Shown here: positions 29,310 through 39,179 of the stretch, piece by piece
How the letters are laid out: each line of letters opens with the position of its first letter
Position numbering within the stretch: the first letter of the stretch is position 1
NCBI GenBank assembly: GCA_947259105.1
Contig: CAMYKU010000039.1
Span: forward strand, 1 to 62,298
Length of the DNA: 62,298 nt
Direction: 5' to 3'
DNA from: an uncultured Alphaproteobacteria bacterium
GTDB taxonomy: Bacteria > Pseudomonadota > Alphaproteobacteria > UBA8366 > JADFVY01
Made by a program: the position numbers and the translations under genes
The notes under the pieces: model-generated
What the model saw: the letters and a program-made list of their open reading frames with translations, nothing else
Database searches by the model: none
Told to the model about the DNA's origin: nothing

Positions 29310-30815
29310 ATGAAGACAAGCAAGATGACCGCTCGCTCACGGCGAGTGAAATCGTTTGCGGCGCTGGCGGTTCCGGCCCTGGCCGTGGCGGGCCTGCTTG
29401 CCCTGCCGGCGGCGGCGGACGCGGACAAAATCAGCAAGAATATGAAGCTGGTGGGCCACAACGACCTGCAGGCGCGGTCCGCTTACCAGCCGATCATCAC
29501 GGCCCAGGACGGGCGCTACATCGCCTATGTCGGACACCACAACGGCAGCGCCCTGAACCCGTTGACCGGCATGGTGGAGACCAACGGCGTCTCGATCGTG
29601 GACGTGACCGACCCCGCGAACCCGGTCTACCTCCACCATATCGAGGGAGCCGCCGGCGCGCAGATGGTCCGGACCTGCAGCGGCGACGACCTGCCCGATG
29701 GAATCGCCGGCAAGACCTACCTGCTGCGCACCGACGGGAACATCGCGCATATCGTCGAAGACGTAACCGATCCCGCCAATCCGGTGCAGGTTAGCATTGT
29801 CGTGGACGGCCTCGGCGGGACCCACAAGACCTGGTGGGAGTGCGATACCGGCATCGCCTACCTGGCGTCCGGCGTGCCCGGCTGGCGGACCAACCGGATG
29901 ACCCAGATCTTCGATTTGAGCGACCCGGCGAACCCGGTCTTCATCCGCAACTTCGGCCTCGACGGCCAGCAGCCCGGATCCACCATCGAGCCCGTGCCCA
30001 CCTCGCTGCATGGCTGCATCTCGATGCACCCGGAACGGAACCGGGTCTATTGCGGGCATGGGACCAACGCGAACGGCATTCTGGTCATCCTGGATCGGGA
30101 CGTTCTGCTGGATGCCGGATCGCTGGGGGATCCGGCGAACCCGACCGCCGATGAACTGGCGGCGCCGGTGGTCAGCCGGCTGTTCACGCCGTCCTCCTCG
30201 GGCGCCCACACCACGTTCCCGGTGCTGGACGTGGAGATTCCCAGCCTCGCCGACGATCCGACCGGCGGGGTGCACGACTATGTGGTTCTGGTGAATGAGT
30301 CGCTGCGCAACGAATGCTCCCAGAATGAGACCGATCCGGCACGCATCGAAGGCCGGCAGCGGGCTTATCTGGTGGACATCACCGACGAGGCCCATCCGTT
30401 CCCGGTCTCCAACCTCGACGTGCGGGAAGCCGACGGCGACTTCTGCAACGCGGGCGGACGTTTCGGCAGCCATTCGTCGAACGAAAGCATGACGCCGCCC
30501 TACTACAAGAAGATGGTTTTCGTTGCGTGGTTCAACGCCGGCGTCAGGGCCTTCGACATCCGCGATCCGGTCAACCCCCGGGAGGTTGCGTACTTCATTC
30601 CCGAGATCACCGCGAACACGGCCCCGCGCGACGGCAAGATCGCGATCCAGACCAACAATGTGGAGGTCGACGACAACGGCTTCATCTACACGGCGGATCG
30701 GGCCAATACCGGCCTGCACATCTTCGAGCTCAAGGGCAAAGCGAGAGAGATCATCTTCGGCGACGATGACGATGACGATGAAGACGACGACGATGACGAC
30801 GACGATGATGATTAG
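29310..30815 (+). CDS. Secreted LVIVD-repeat (beta-propeller-like) protein with a poly-aspartate tail
   Basis: A GGGAG site nine bases upstream supports this start. A signal peptide (RRVKSFAALAVPALAVAGLLA...AAADAD) precedes a mature region of about 460 residues. At least five LVIVD-type repeats are visible: VSIVDVTDPANPVYLHHIEG, VEDVTDPANPVQVSIV, TQIFDLSDPANPVFIRNFG, LVDITDEAHPFPVSNLDV and VRAFDIRDPVNPREVAYFI. Such repeats form cell-surface propellers of mostly unknown function. Several cysteines (for example TCSGDD, WWECDTG, LHGCISMH, NECSQNE) may pair in the periplasm. The last 17 residues are Asp with one Glu, encoded by tandem GAY codons and ending at TAG. Calcium binding is an inference. 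Confidence 0.85.
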   Translation: MKTSKMTARSRRVKSFAALAVPALAVAGLLALPAAADADKISKNMKLVGHNDLQARSAYQPIITAQDGRYIAYVGHHNGSALNPLTGMVETNGVSIVDVTDPANPVYLHHIEGAAGAQMVRTCSGDDLPDGIAGKTYLLRTDGNIAHIVEDVTDPANPVQVSIVVDGLGGTHKTWWECDTGIAYLASGVPGWRTNRMTQIFDLSDPANPVFIRNFGLDGQQPGSTIEPVPTSLHGCISMHPERNRVYCGHGTNANGILVILDRDVLLDAGSLGDPANPTADELAAPVVSRLFTPSSSGAHTTFPVLDVEIPSLADDPTGGVHDYVVLVNESLRNECSQNETDPARIEGRQRAYLVDITDEAHPFPVSNLDVREADGDFCNAGGRFGSHSSNESMTPPYYKKMVFVAWFNAGVRAFDIRDPVNPREVAYFIPEITANTAPRDGKIAIQTNNVEVDDNGFIYTADRANTGLHIFELKGKAREIIFGDDDDDDEDDDDDDDDDD

Positions 30816-30863
30816 TTAAAGACGGCAACTAAGGCTGTGATCTGGAATCGAACCCGCGAAACG

Positions 30864-30900
30864 CCCCGCCGGCCGCGGCTGCGAAGCCGGCCCGGCGGGG
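30864..30900 (+). terminator. Hairpin after the LVIVD gene
   Basis: CCCCGCCGG (30864-30872) pairs with CCGGCGGGG (30892-30900), with an inner GGCT-GCGA-AGCC stem. It lies about 50 bases after the stop. There is no T-run, so termination is possible but not certain. Confidence 0.45.
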
Positions 30901-31012
30901 CCTTCGCGTGGCAGGATCACCTGGAGGCGAGGGCCCGGAAACAACCCCGTTCCAGTCCGGGTTGGCGCGCGGCGGCGCCCTGACGTGCGGAGCCCCGTTG
31001 GAGGCTCCCGAT

Positions 31013-31255
31013 TTATGCGATGATCAGCAGCGCCGCCCAGGGCGCGACGTTGAAGACCATGATGCCGAGCTTGTACAGCCCGAGGAACGCATAGATAACC
31101 ACGTTGTGGGTCTCGCGGGGGAGCGGGAAGAATCTGCTCTGCATCCGGTAGGTAAAATCCGGGGCCAGTACGAACCACATCATGGCCCAGGCGAGCAGGG
31201 CGACGTTTACGATCGTACACCACATGAAAAAGGCCGTCAGGGTCTGAATATCCAT
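31013..31255 (-). CDS. Small two-TM membrane protein (DUF6868-like)
   Basis: The start at MDIQTLTAFFMWCTIVNVAL has an excellent AAAGGAGG site upstream, giving 80 residues. There are two hydrophobic helices (residues about 8-30 and 55-78) joined by YRMQSRFFPLPRETHNVVIY. It resembles small conserved membrane proteins of marine proteobacteria, which I recall as DUF6868. Function is unknown. It is transcribed alone on the minus strand. Confidence 0.82.
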   Translation of the reverse strand: MDIQTLTAFFMWCTIVNVALLAWAMMWFVLAPDFTYRMQSRFFPLPRETHNVVIYAFLGLYKLGIMVFNVAPWAALLIIA

Positions 31256-31381
31256 GATCTTCCTCCTTTGCCTTTCCGCGTCCGCCGGCGGCCGGGTGGA
31301 CCGGCCGGGGATGCCGGGGACCGGATTCGGCTCCGTATAACCTGCCGCTAAATCGGTGCAATGCAAGCGAGGATTCCGCCC

Positions 31382-31576
31382 GTGACCGCGGGCCCGCTGG
31401 ATCCCGCGCCCGCCGCCTTCCCGGCGAGCCGTATGCGGCGCAACCGCACGCTTGATCCGGTGCGCCGGATGGTCGCCGAGAACACGCTTTCCCCCGCCGG
31501 ATTCATATGGCCGGTATTCGTCGTCGCGGACGCGGGCCACCACCGACTGGCCTCGCAAAGGTTCGGGCATGGATGA
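31382..31576 (+). pseudogene. Truncated duplicate of the hemB 5' end
   Basis: From a GTG at 31382 the frame encodes about 51 residues matching the HemB N-terminus ([36 protein letters not shown]): 41 of 51 positions are identical to the intact gene at 33440. Homology stops after VVADAG, and the frame ends 14 codons later at TGA. The catalytic barrel is absent. It lies just beyond the 3' end of the glycosyltransferase, with intact hemB beyond the other end. Confidence 0.85.
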
Positions 31577-31621
31577 GGTTCCGTGCAAAACCTCGCCGTG
31601 CAAAGCATGAATCGCAGTCGG

Positions 31622-34459
<2,838 letters not shown>

Positions 34460-34538
34460 CCACAGAGACACAGAGGGAGGTGGCGGTGATATCCGTGGGT
34501 TCCCCGGTACAGCCGGCTGCGCGCGGCGCCGCAATTAG

Positions 34539-34710
34539 CCCTCTCCCGCTTGGGCGGGGGAGGGTTGGGAGGGGGTGGGACGAACATAGGAAACCGCGCC
34601 CTGCGCGGTTGCCACACACTATCCCCGCCCATCTCGCGAGACCTGAAAATAAAGGGCTTACCGCCCTTTCACCCCCTCCCCAACACCTCCCCCGCAAGCG
34701 GAAGAGGGGC
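34539..34710. repeat. Palindromic REP-like element (copy 2)
   Basis: The left arm CCCTCTCCCGCTTGGGCGGG... (34539-34579) and the right arm TCACCCCCTCCCCAACACCT... (34669-34710) are inverted, slightly diverged copies with the same consensus as the element at 26392. The 90 bases between arms include GGAAACCGCGCCCTGCGCGG. The element ends two bases before the stop codon of the hydrolase gene. Confidence 0.8.
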
Positions 34711-34712
34711 TT

Positions 34713-35705
34713 CTAATGCGCCGCGAACCACCGGGCGACGCAGCGGTCGTGCCAGTTCGGCGGGGCGGCGCGGTCGTGGAAGCCGACATGGCCACCGCCG
34801 GGGGCGACGAGCGGCGTGAGCGCAGCGTTGCCGGCCCAGTCATAGGTGCTATAGGCGTCCACCGGGATCCACGGGTCGTCGGCGGCGTGGATCAGCAGGG
34901 TCGGCACGCGGATGCGGCCCATGACGCGCTGCGCCGCGCATTCCGCGTAATAGCGCTCCGCCGTGCCGAAACCGTTCTGCGGCGCCACCAGAAGGTCGTC
35001 GAACTCGTAGACGCTGCGCACCGTGCCGAGCGCCGCCCGCGCGCCTTCGGTGAGCTCCGACCCCGCCCAGTCGGCCTTCATGCGGCGCACCAGGTAACGC
35101 TCGTAAGGTCTGTTGCGCCAAGCCCTTATGCGCCGTGACGAGGCCGCGAGGTCGATCGGCGCCGAGACGCTGGCGGCGGCACGCACCGGCAGACCCGCCC
35201 CGTGCATCGCGAGGAAATTCAGCAGGATGTTGCCGCCCAGCGAAAACCCGGCCAGCACCACGCCGTCGCGCAACAGCAAGGGATCGAGCGCCGCCAGCGC
35301 CCCGGCGATGTCGGCGCCGCGCCCGGCGTGATAGCGCTGCCGGCAGGTCGCGGCGGACGGGCCGGCGCCGCGCAGGTTGAGGCGCAGCACCGGATGGCCG
35401 AGACCGGCCAGATGGCGCGCGGTCGCCACCATGTAGCTCGACGCGTCGCACCCGGTCAGGCCGTGCAGCAGCACCGCGAGCGGGCGGCGGGCGCCGTCCC
35501 TGCCCTCGGTCAGGACCGCGACCAGCCGGTCGCCGCTGCCGTCGCCCGGCGCCAGTTCGATGCGCGTGCCCGGCAGCTCGGAACGCATCAGGCCCAGCGA
35601 GAGCGCGAGGCTGTTGCGCATGGTCTGCAGGTCGCCGCCCCACCACGGCGGGCGCGGCCGGAACGGCGGGAAATCCTCGACCGAAATCTCCGGACTATCG
35701 GTCAA
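34713..35705 (-). CDS. YheT-family alpha/beta hydrolase
   Basis: The 330 residues open with the family marker FRPRPPWWGGDLQTMRN. The fold shows the oxyanion region LLHGLTGCDASSYM, RGAG, nucleophile Ser in GFSLGGNILLNF, Asp in HAADDPWIP and His in GGHVGFHDR. Substrate is unknown (COG0429 esterase/lipase group). The start is TTG at 35705 with AAGGAAA six bases upstream, overlapping the previous gene by 11 bases. The stop abuts the palindromic repeat. Confidence 0.9.
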   Translation of the reverse strand: MTDSPEISVEDFPPFRPRPPWWGGDLQTMRNSLALSLGLMRSELPGTRIELAPGDGSGDRLVAVLTEGRDGARRPLAVLLHGLTGCDASSYMVATARHLAGLGHPVLRLNLRGAGPSAATCRQRYHAGRGADIAGALAALDPLLLRDGVVLAGFSLGGNILLNFLAMHGAGLPVRAAASVSAPIDLAASSRRIRAWRNRPYERYLVRRMKADWAGSELTEGARAALGTVRSVYEFDDLLVAPQNGFGTAERYYAECAAQRVMGRIRVPTLLIHAADDPWIPVDAYSTYDWAGNAALTPLVAPGGGHVGFHDRAAPPNWHDRCVARWFAAH

Positions 35706-36546
35706 GCCATTTCCTTATAAGGGAAATCTGCGCCTCGTTCATCAGCGCCGGCGCATGGCCGCAGCCGGCGATCTCCTCGACATCGCAGCTGGGGCCACGC
35801 TGCGTCATCTCGCGCACCGTTTCCGGCAAGAGCAGGTCGGACCTGGCGCCGCGCAGGACCAGGACCGGGCATTCGACCCGGTCCCAGATGTCCCACATCT
35901 CGACGTCCTCGGGCTCGTCCTCGGTGAACGCCGCGGCGGCGATCAACGGGTCGTAGGCCAGCCCGTAGCCGCCGCCTGCTAGAGTCCGCGCGCTGTGCTC
36001 GGCAAGGTGCCGCCACTGGCTGCCGTCGAGCGGCCCGAACGGCGCATGCACCTGCCGCAGGTAAGCTTCCAGCGCATTGTGGTCGGGGAACCGCGGGTCC
36101 TTGCCGACATAGTCCCTGAGCCGCGCCAGGAACGCCCTGGGGATGAACGGTCCGATGTCGTTGATCACCAGCCGCCGGATCGGCGTGTTGGGCTGCGCCG
36201 CCAGCATCATGCCGATCAGCCCGCCCATCGAGGTGCCGATCCAGTCGACGCTCTCGACGTCCAGCCGCGCGATCAGCGCCGTCATGTCGGCAAGGTATTG
36301 CGGGTAGCCGTAATCGTGGTGGTCGGGCAGCCAGTCGCTCGTGCCGCGCCCGGCGACGTCGGGGCAGACCACGCGCCAGCCATCCTCCAGCGCCGCGGCC
36401 AGCATGTCGAAATCGCGCCCGTTGCGGGTCATGCCGTGCACGCAGACCAGCGTGGACCTCTTTTTCGGCCTTCCCCATTCGGTGTAGGCGACCGTGTGGA
36501 AACCATTCGGATTCAGGCAGGCGAGGCTGCGCTGCATCATCGGCAT
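35695..36546 (-). CDS. Alpha/beta-fold hydrolase
   Basis: This 283-residue protein starts MPMMQRSLACLNPNG behind a GGAGAA site. Motifs are VCVHGMTRNGRDFD, nucleophile Ser in WIGTSMGGLIGMMLA, VINDIGPFI and the His of GCGHAPALM. It resembles proteobacterial hydrolases annotated near C-C bond hydrolases and lactonases, but the substrate is not readable. It is coupled to the YheT-type gene downstream and divergent from the EamA gene. Confidence 0.9.
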   Translation of the reverse strand: MPMMQRSLACLNPNGFHTVAYTEWGRPKKRSTLVCVHGMTRNGRDFDMLAAALEDGWRVVCPDVAGRGTSDWLPDHHDYGYPQYLADMTALIARLDVESVDWIGTSMGGLIGMMLAAQPNTPIRRLVINDIGPFIPRAFLARLRDYVGKDPRFPDHNALEAYLRQVHAPFGPLDGSQWRHLAEHSARTLAGGGYGLAYDPLIAAAAFTEDEPEDVEMWDIWDRVECPVLVLRGARSDLLLPETVREMTQRGPSCDVEEIAGCGHAPALMNEAQISLIRKWLDR

Positions 36547-36648
36547 GCGTCGATTCTCCGTGTCACGGCCGCACCAACATATTACGCTGCCGGCGCGCTG
36601 GGAAGCCATCGCGCGATTTTCGGCACCGGACTTTGGGAACGTGGGACA

Positions 36649-37530
36649 ATGAGCAACAGACCGCGCGGAATCCTGCTGGTCCTGGGCGCCACGCTGTGCT
36701 GGAGCACCGAGGGGCTGTGGGTCCGGCTGGTGCGGGCCGACGACTGGCAGATCCTGTTCTGGAGCGGCGGGCTGATGGCCCTCGCGCTGGGGATCTGGCT
36801 GGGCGTCGCGCACCGGCGGCGCCTCGTGCGGGCGGTCCTCGACACCGGGCGGCCGGGGCTGGTCGCGGCCGGCAGCCTGGCGTTCGCCTACAGCGGCTAC
36901 ATCTTTGCGCTGAACCGCACGACGGTGGCGAACACCTACGTGCTGCTGGCGACGGCGCCGTTGTTCTCGGCGATCCTGGGCCGGGTGTTCCTGGGCGAAC
37001 GGGTGCGGCGGCGCACCCTCGTCGCGATGGTCCTGGCCTTCGGCGGGATCGTCACGATGGTGTCCGGATCGCTGGGCGGCGGACAGCTTTGGGGCGATCT
37101 TTTCGCGCTGTCGACGGGGCTGTTCTTCGCCGTCAACATCGTCGCCCTGCGCAGCGCGCCGCTGCGCGACGGCAAGCCGGTCGACATGATGCCGTCCAAC
37201 GCCATGGCCGGGATCGTGATCGCCGCGGCCATGATGCTGATCACCGACCCGCTGGACGTGCGCGGCCAGGACATCCCCTACCTCATGCTGATCGGCCTCT
37301 TCTCGATGGCGCTCGGCACATGGCTGTTCACCAGGGGCGTGCGGTTCCTGCAGTCGGCCGAGGCCGGCCTCCTGTGCCTGACCGAGGCGGTGCTCGGACC
37401 GCTGCTGGTGTGGGCCGTGCTCAGCGAGATGCCGACGCCCAAGGCGATGCTCGGCGCCGCGATCGTGCTCGCCGCGCTGGTCTACGACACCCTGCCGGAA
37501 CGCCGCGCGCCGGGCGCCGCGAGGCGCTAG
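36649..37530 (+). CDS. EamA-family (DMT) transporter
   Basis: This 293-residue protein has ten predicted TM helices and two EamA repeats (LLVLGATLCWSTEGLWVRLV... and LFALSTGLFFAVNIVALRSA...). RVFLGERVRRRTLVAM and the second-repeat TEAVLGPLLVWAVL are typical. Substrate is unknown. Its TAG overlaps the opposite-strand TAG of the decarboxylase gene in a CTAG palindrome. Confidence 0.92.
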   Translation: MSNRPRGILLVLGATLCWSTEGLWVRLVRADDWQILFWSGGLMALALGIWLGVAHRRRLVRAVLDTGRPGLVAAGSLAFAYSGYIFALNRTTVANTYVLLATAPLFSAILGRVFLGERVRRRTLVAMVLAFGGIVTMVSGSLGGGQLWGDLFALSTGLFFAVNIVALRSAPLRDGKPVDMMPSNAMAGIVIAAAMMLITDPLDVRGQDIPYLMLIGLFSMALGTWLFTRGVRFLQSAEAGLLCLTEAVLGPLLVWAVLSEMPTPKAMLGAAIVLAALVYDTLPERRAPGAARR

Positions 37531-38765
37531 CCGCGCCGCACCGGCTGGAAGGGCGGAGACTTCACGGTAACGAAGGTGTCCGGATGGAAGCCGTTGAAGC
37601 GGGTCGACATGGCGTTGGAATAGGCGCCCATCTGTCCGAACTCGATCCAGTCGCCCTCGCCGATATCGGCCGGCAGCGCCATCGTGTGCGGGATCACGTC
37701 GGTCGAATCGCAGGTCGGCCCGTAGATCGTGAACTCGGCCAGGTGGCGGGCGCCCGGGCCGTCGGGCCGGATCATCCGTGCGGGATGCCGGATGCCGACC
37801 GCCGCCGGCTCGTTCATGCTGTGGAAGATGCCGTCGTTGATGTACAGCGAATCGTCCTTGCGCAGATGCACCTGGGTGACCAGCGATACCGCGTTGGCGA
37901 CCAGTGCGCGGCCGGGCTCGCACATCACGGTGCAGTCGGGGCCCACCGGCATGGCGGCGAGTCCCTCGCGAATCGCGGCGAAGTAGTCCTCGAGCGGCGG
38001 CGTCGCGTGGTTGTCGTAGTTCGCCGGGAACCCGCCGCCGACATCGAGATAACGGATCGGCACGCCGGCGTCGCGGATCACCGCGGCGGCGCTGTCCAGG
38101 GCCGTGCGCCAGGCGCCGGGATCGCCGCATTGCGAGCCGACATGGAAGGCAAGCCCGGTGCGGAAGCCGGCCTCATGGACCATGCGCAGCAGTTGCGCCG
38201 CCTCGCCCGGCGCCGCGCCGAATTTGCGCGACAGCTCGAACAGGACGTCGGCGCCCGGCGTCGACAGGCGAACCAGAATATCGATGTCGGTCCGGCCCGT
38301 CACCTCGGCGATCTTGGCGAATTCGTCGGCATGATCGATCACGTAGTGCCGCACGTCATAGACCTTCGCCGCCGACAACAGCGCCGCCCGCGACTTGACC
38401 GGATGCATGAAATAGGCCTCGGCCTCCGGCAGCCCTTCGCGCACCGCCGCGATCTCGGGCAGCGACGCGGTATCGAAGTGGCGGATGCCCGCCTCGTGGA
38501 GATGGTACAGCACCGCCGGATGCGGGTTGCATTTCACAGCGTACATCACCAGCCCCGGGAAACCGTCGAGAAACCGCCGCGCATTGGCGGCAAGCGTGTG
38601 CGGCCTCAGGCAATAGACCGGATAGCCCGGCCGCATGGCGGCAACCATGCTGTCCGGGTCGTCGAACGACCGCGCCGAAATGCTGTGACCGCGCGGCAGG
38701 ACGCCGGCGGCGCCATCGGCGTCGCGTCCGATTTCGTCGAATCGCGGGTCAGACGTGTTGCGCAT
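37527..38765 (-). CDS. Ornithine decarboxylase-like type III PLP decarboxylase
   Basis: Likely product is putrescine from ornithine; some members also take lysine or diaminopimelate derivatives. The 412 residues show PLP-Lys78 (MYAVKCNPHPAVLY), the stacking-His region LAFHVGSQCGDP, DVGGGFPANYD, the phosphate loop EPGRALVANAV and the active-site Cys in GPTCDSTDVI. The ODC-type CDSTD rather than the LysA-type CESxD supports ornithine. A 247-base leader lies upstream. Confidence 0.9.
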   Translation of the reverse strand: MRNTSDPRFDEIGRDADGAAGVLPRGHSISARSFDDPDSMVAAMRPGYPVYCLRPHTLAANARRFLDGFPGLVMYAVKCNPHPAVLYHLHEAGIRHFDTASLPEIAAVREGLPEAEAYFMHPVKSRAALLSAAKVYDVRHYVIDHADEFAKIAEVTGRTDIDILVRLSTPGADVLFELSRKFGAAPGEAAQLLRMVHEAGFRTGLAFHVGSQCGDPGAWRTALDSAAAVIRDAGVPIRYLDVGGGFPANYDNHATPPLEDYFAAIREGLAAMPVGPDCTVMCEPGRALVANAVSLVTQVHLRKDDSLYINDGIFHSMNEPAAVGIRHPARMIRPDGPGARHLAEFTIYGPTCDSTDVIPHTMALPADIGEGDWIEFGQMGAYSNAMSTRFNGFHPDTFVTVKSPPFQPVRRG

Positions 38766-39012
38766 AACGATCCATCCTGATGAGGAACGCTGGTTGCGGC
38801 CCTCTGCGGCCCGATATATCCGCTGCGGGAACCACTCGTGTTCAGGCGTCCGGTTCCGCTATCAAAGCGGCGAGCGCGCCCTCTACAGCATATGATATTG
38901 GCAGACAAGCGGTAATAATCGATTAAAATCTTCGCGACGTCGAATACTGCAACCATCGGGGATTTGCGGGTCAGTTCCGGGACCCTGGAATCGTGCATCT
39001 CAGGAGACGAGA
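38766..39012 (-). promoter_or_regulatory. Upstream region of the ornithine decarboxylase gene; possible structured leader
   Basis: This 247-base gap between the divergent decarboxylase and small-ORF genes is AT-rich in its middle (around 38900-38950). On the minus strand near the gene it contains potential stems (GGGCCGCAGAGGGCCGC; CCGCTTTGATAGCGG). Alphaproteobacterial odc genes are known to carry the speF leader RNA, but I cannot match its conserved core here with confidence. Confidence 0.3.
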
Positions 39013-39144
39013 ATGAAGAAAGTCAGCATACGCCAGAAGGCCTACCAGATTAGACGCAAGGAAGGACTCAACAAACGCCGCAGCAAATCCCAGGACAAGC
39101 GCAAGGCCGGAAGGCTGGGGCAGATTTCCGGCGAGAGCGCCTGA
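39013..39144 (+). CDS. Small highly basic protein, 43 residues, function unknown
   Basis: An AGGAG site sits seven bases before the ATG. The product runs MKKVSIRQKAYQIRRKEGLN, then KRRSKSQDKRKAGRLGQISG, ending ESA. Fifteen of 43 residues are Lys or Arg; there is no signal peptide or cysteine. The composition suggests RNA, DNA or ribosome binding (inference). It stands 35 bases upstream of the acylase gene and is divergent from the decarboxylase. I do not recognise a family. Confidence 0.6.
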   Translation: MKKVSIRQKAYQIRRKEGLNKRRSKSQDKRKAGRLGQISGESA

Positions 39145-39179
39145 CGGCGCATCTCCGCCCGCATGGAGGATGATGCCGC

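Noticed and set aside
31382..31576. A second functional hemB
   Set aside because: Only the first 51 or so codons are present; both active-site lysines and the whole barrel are missing.
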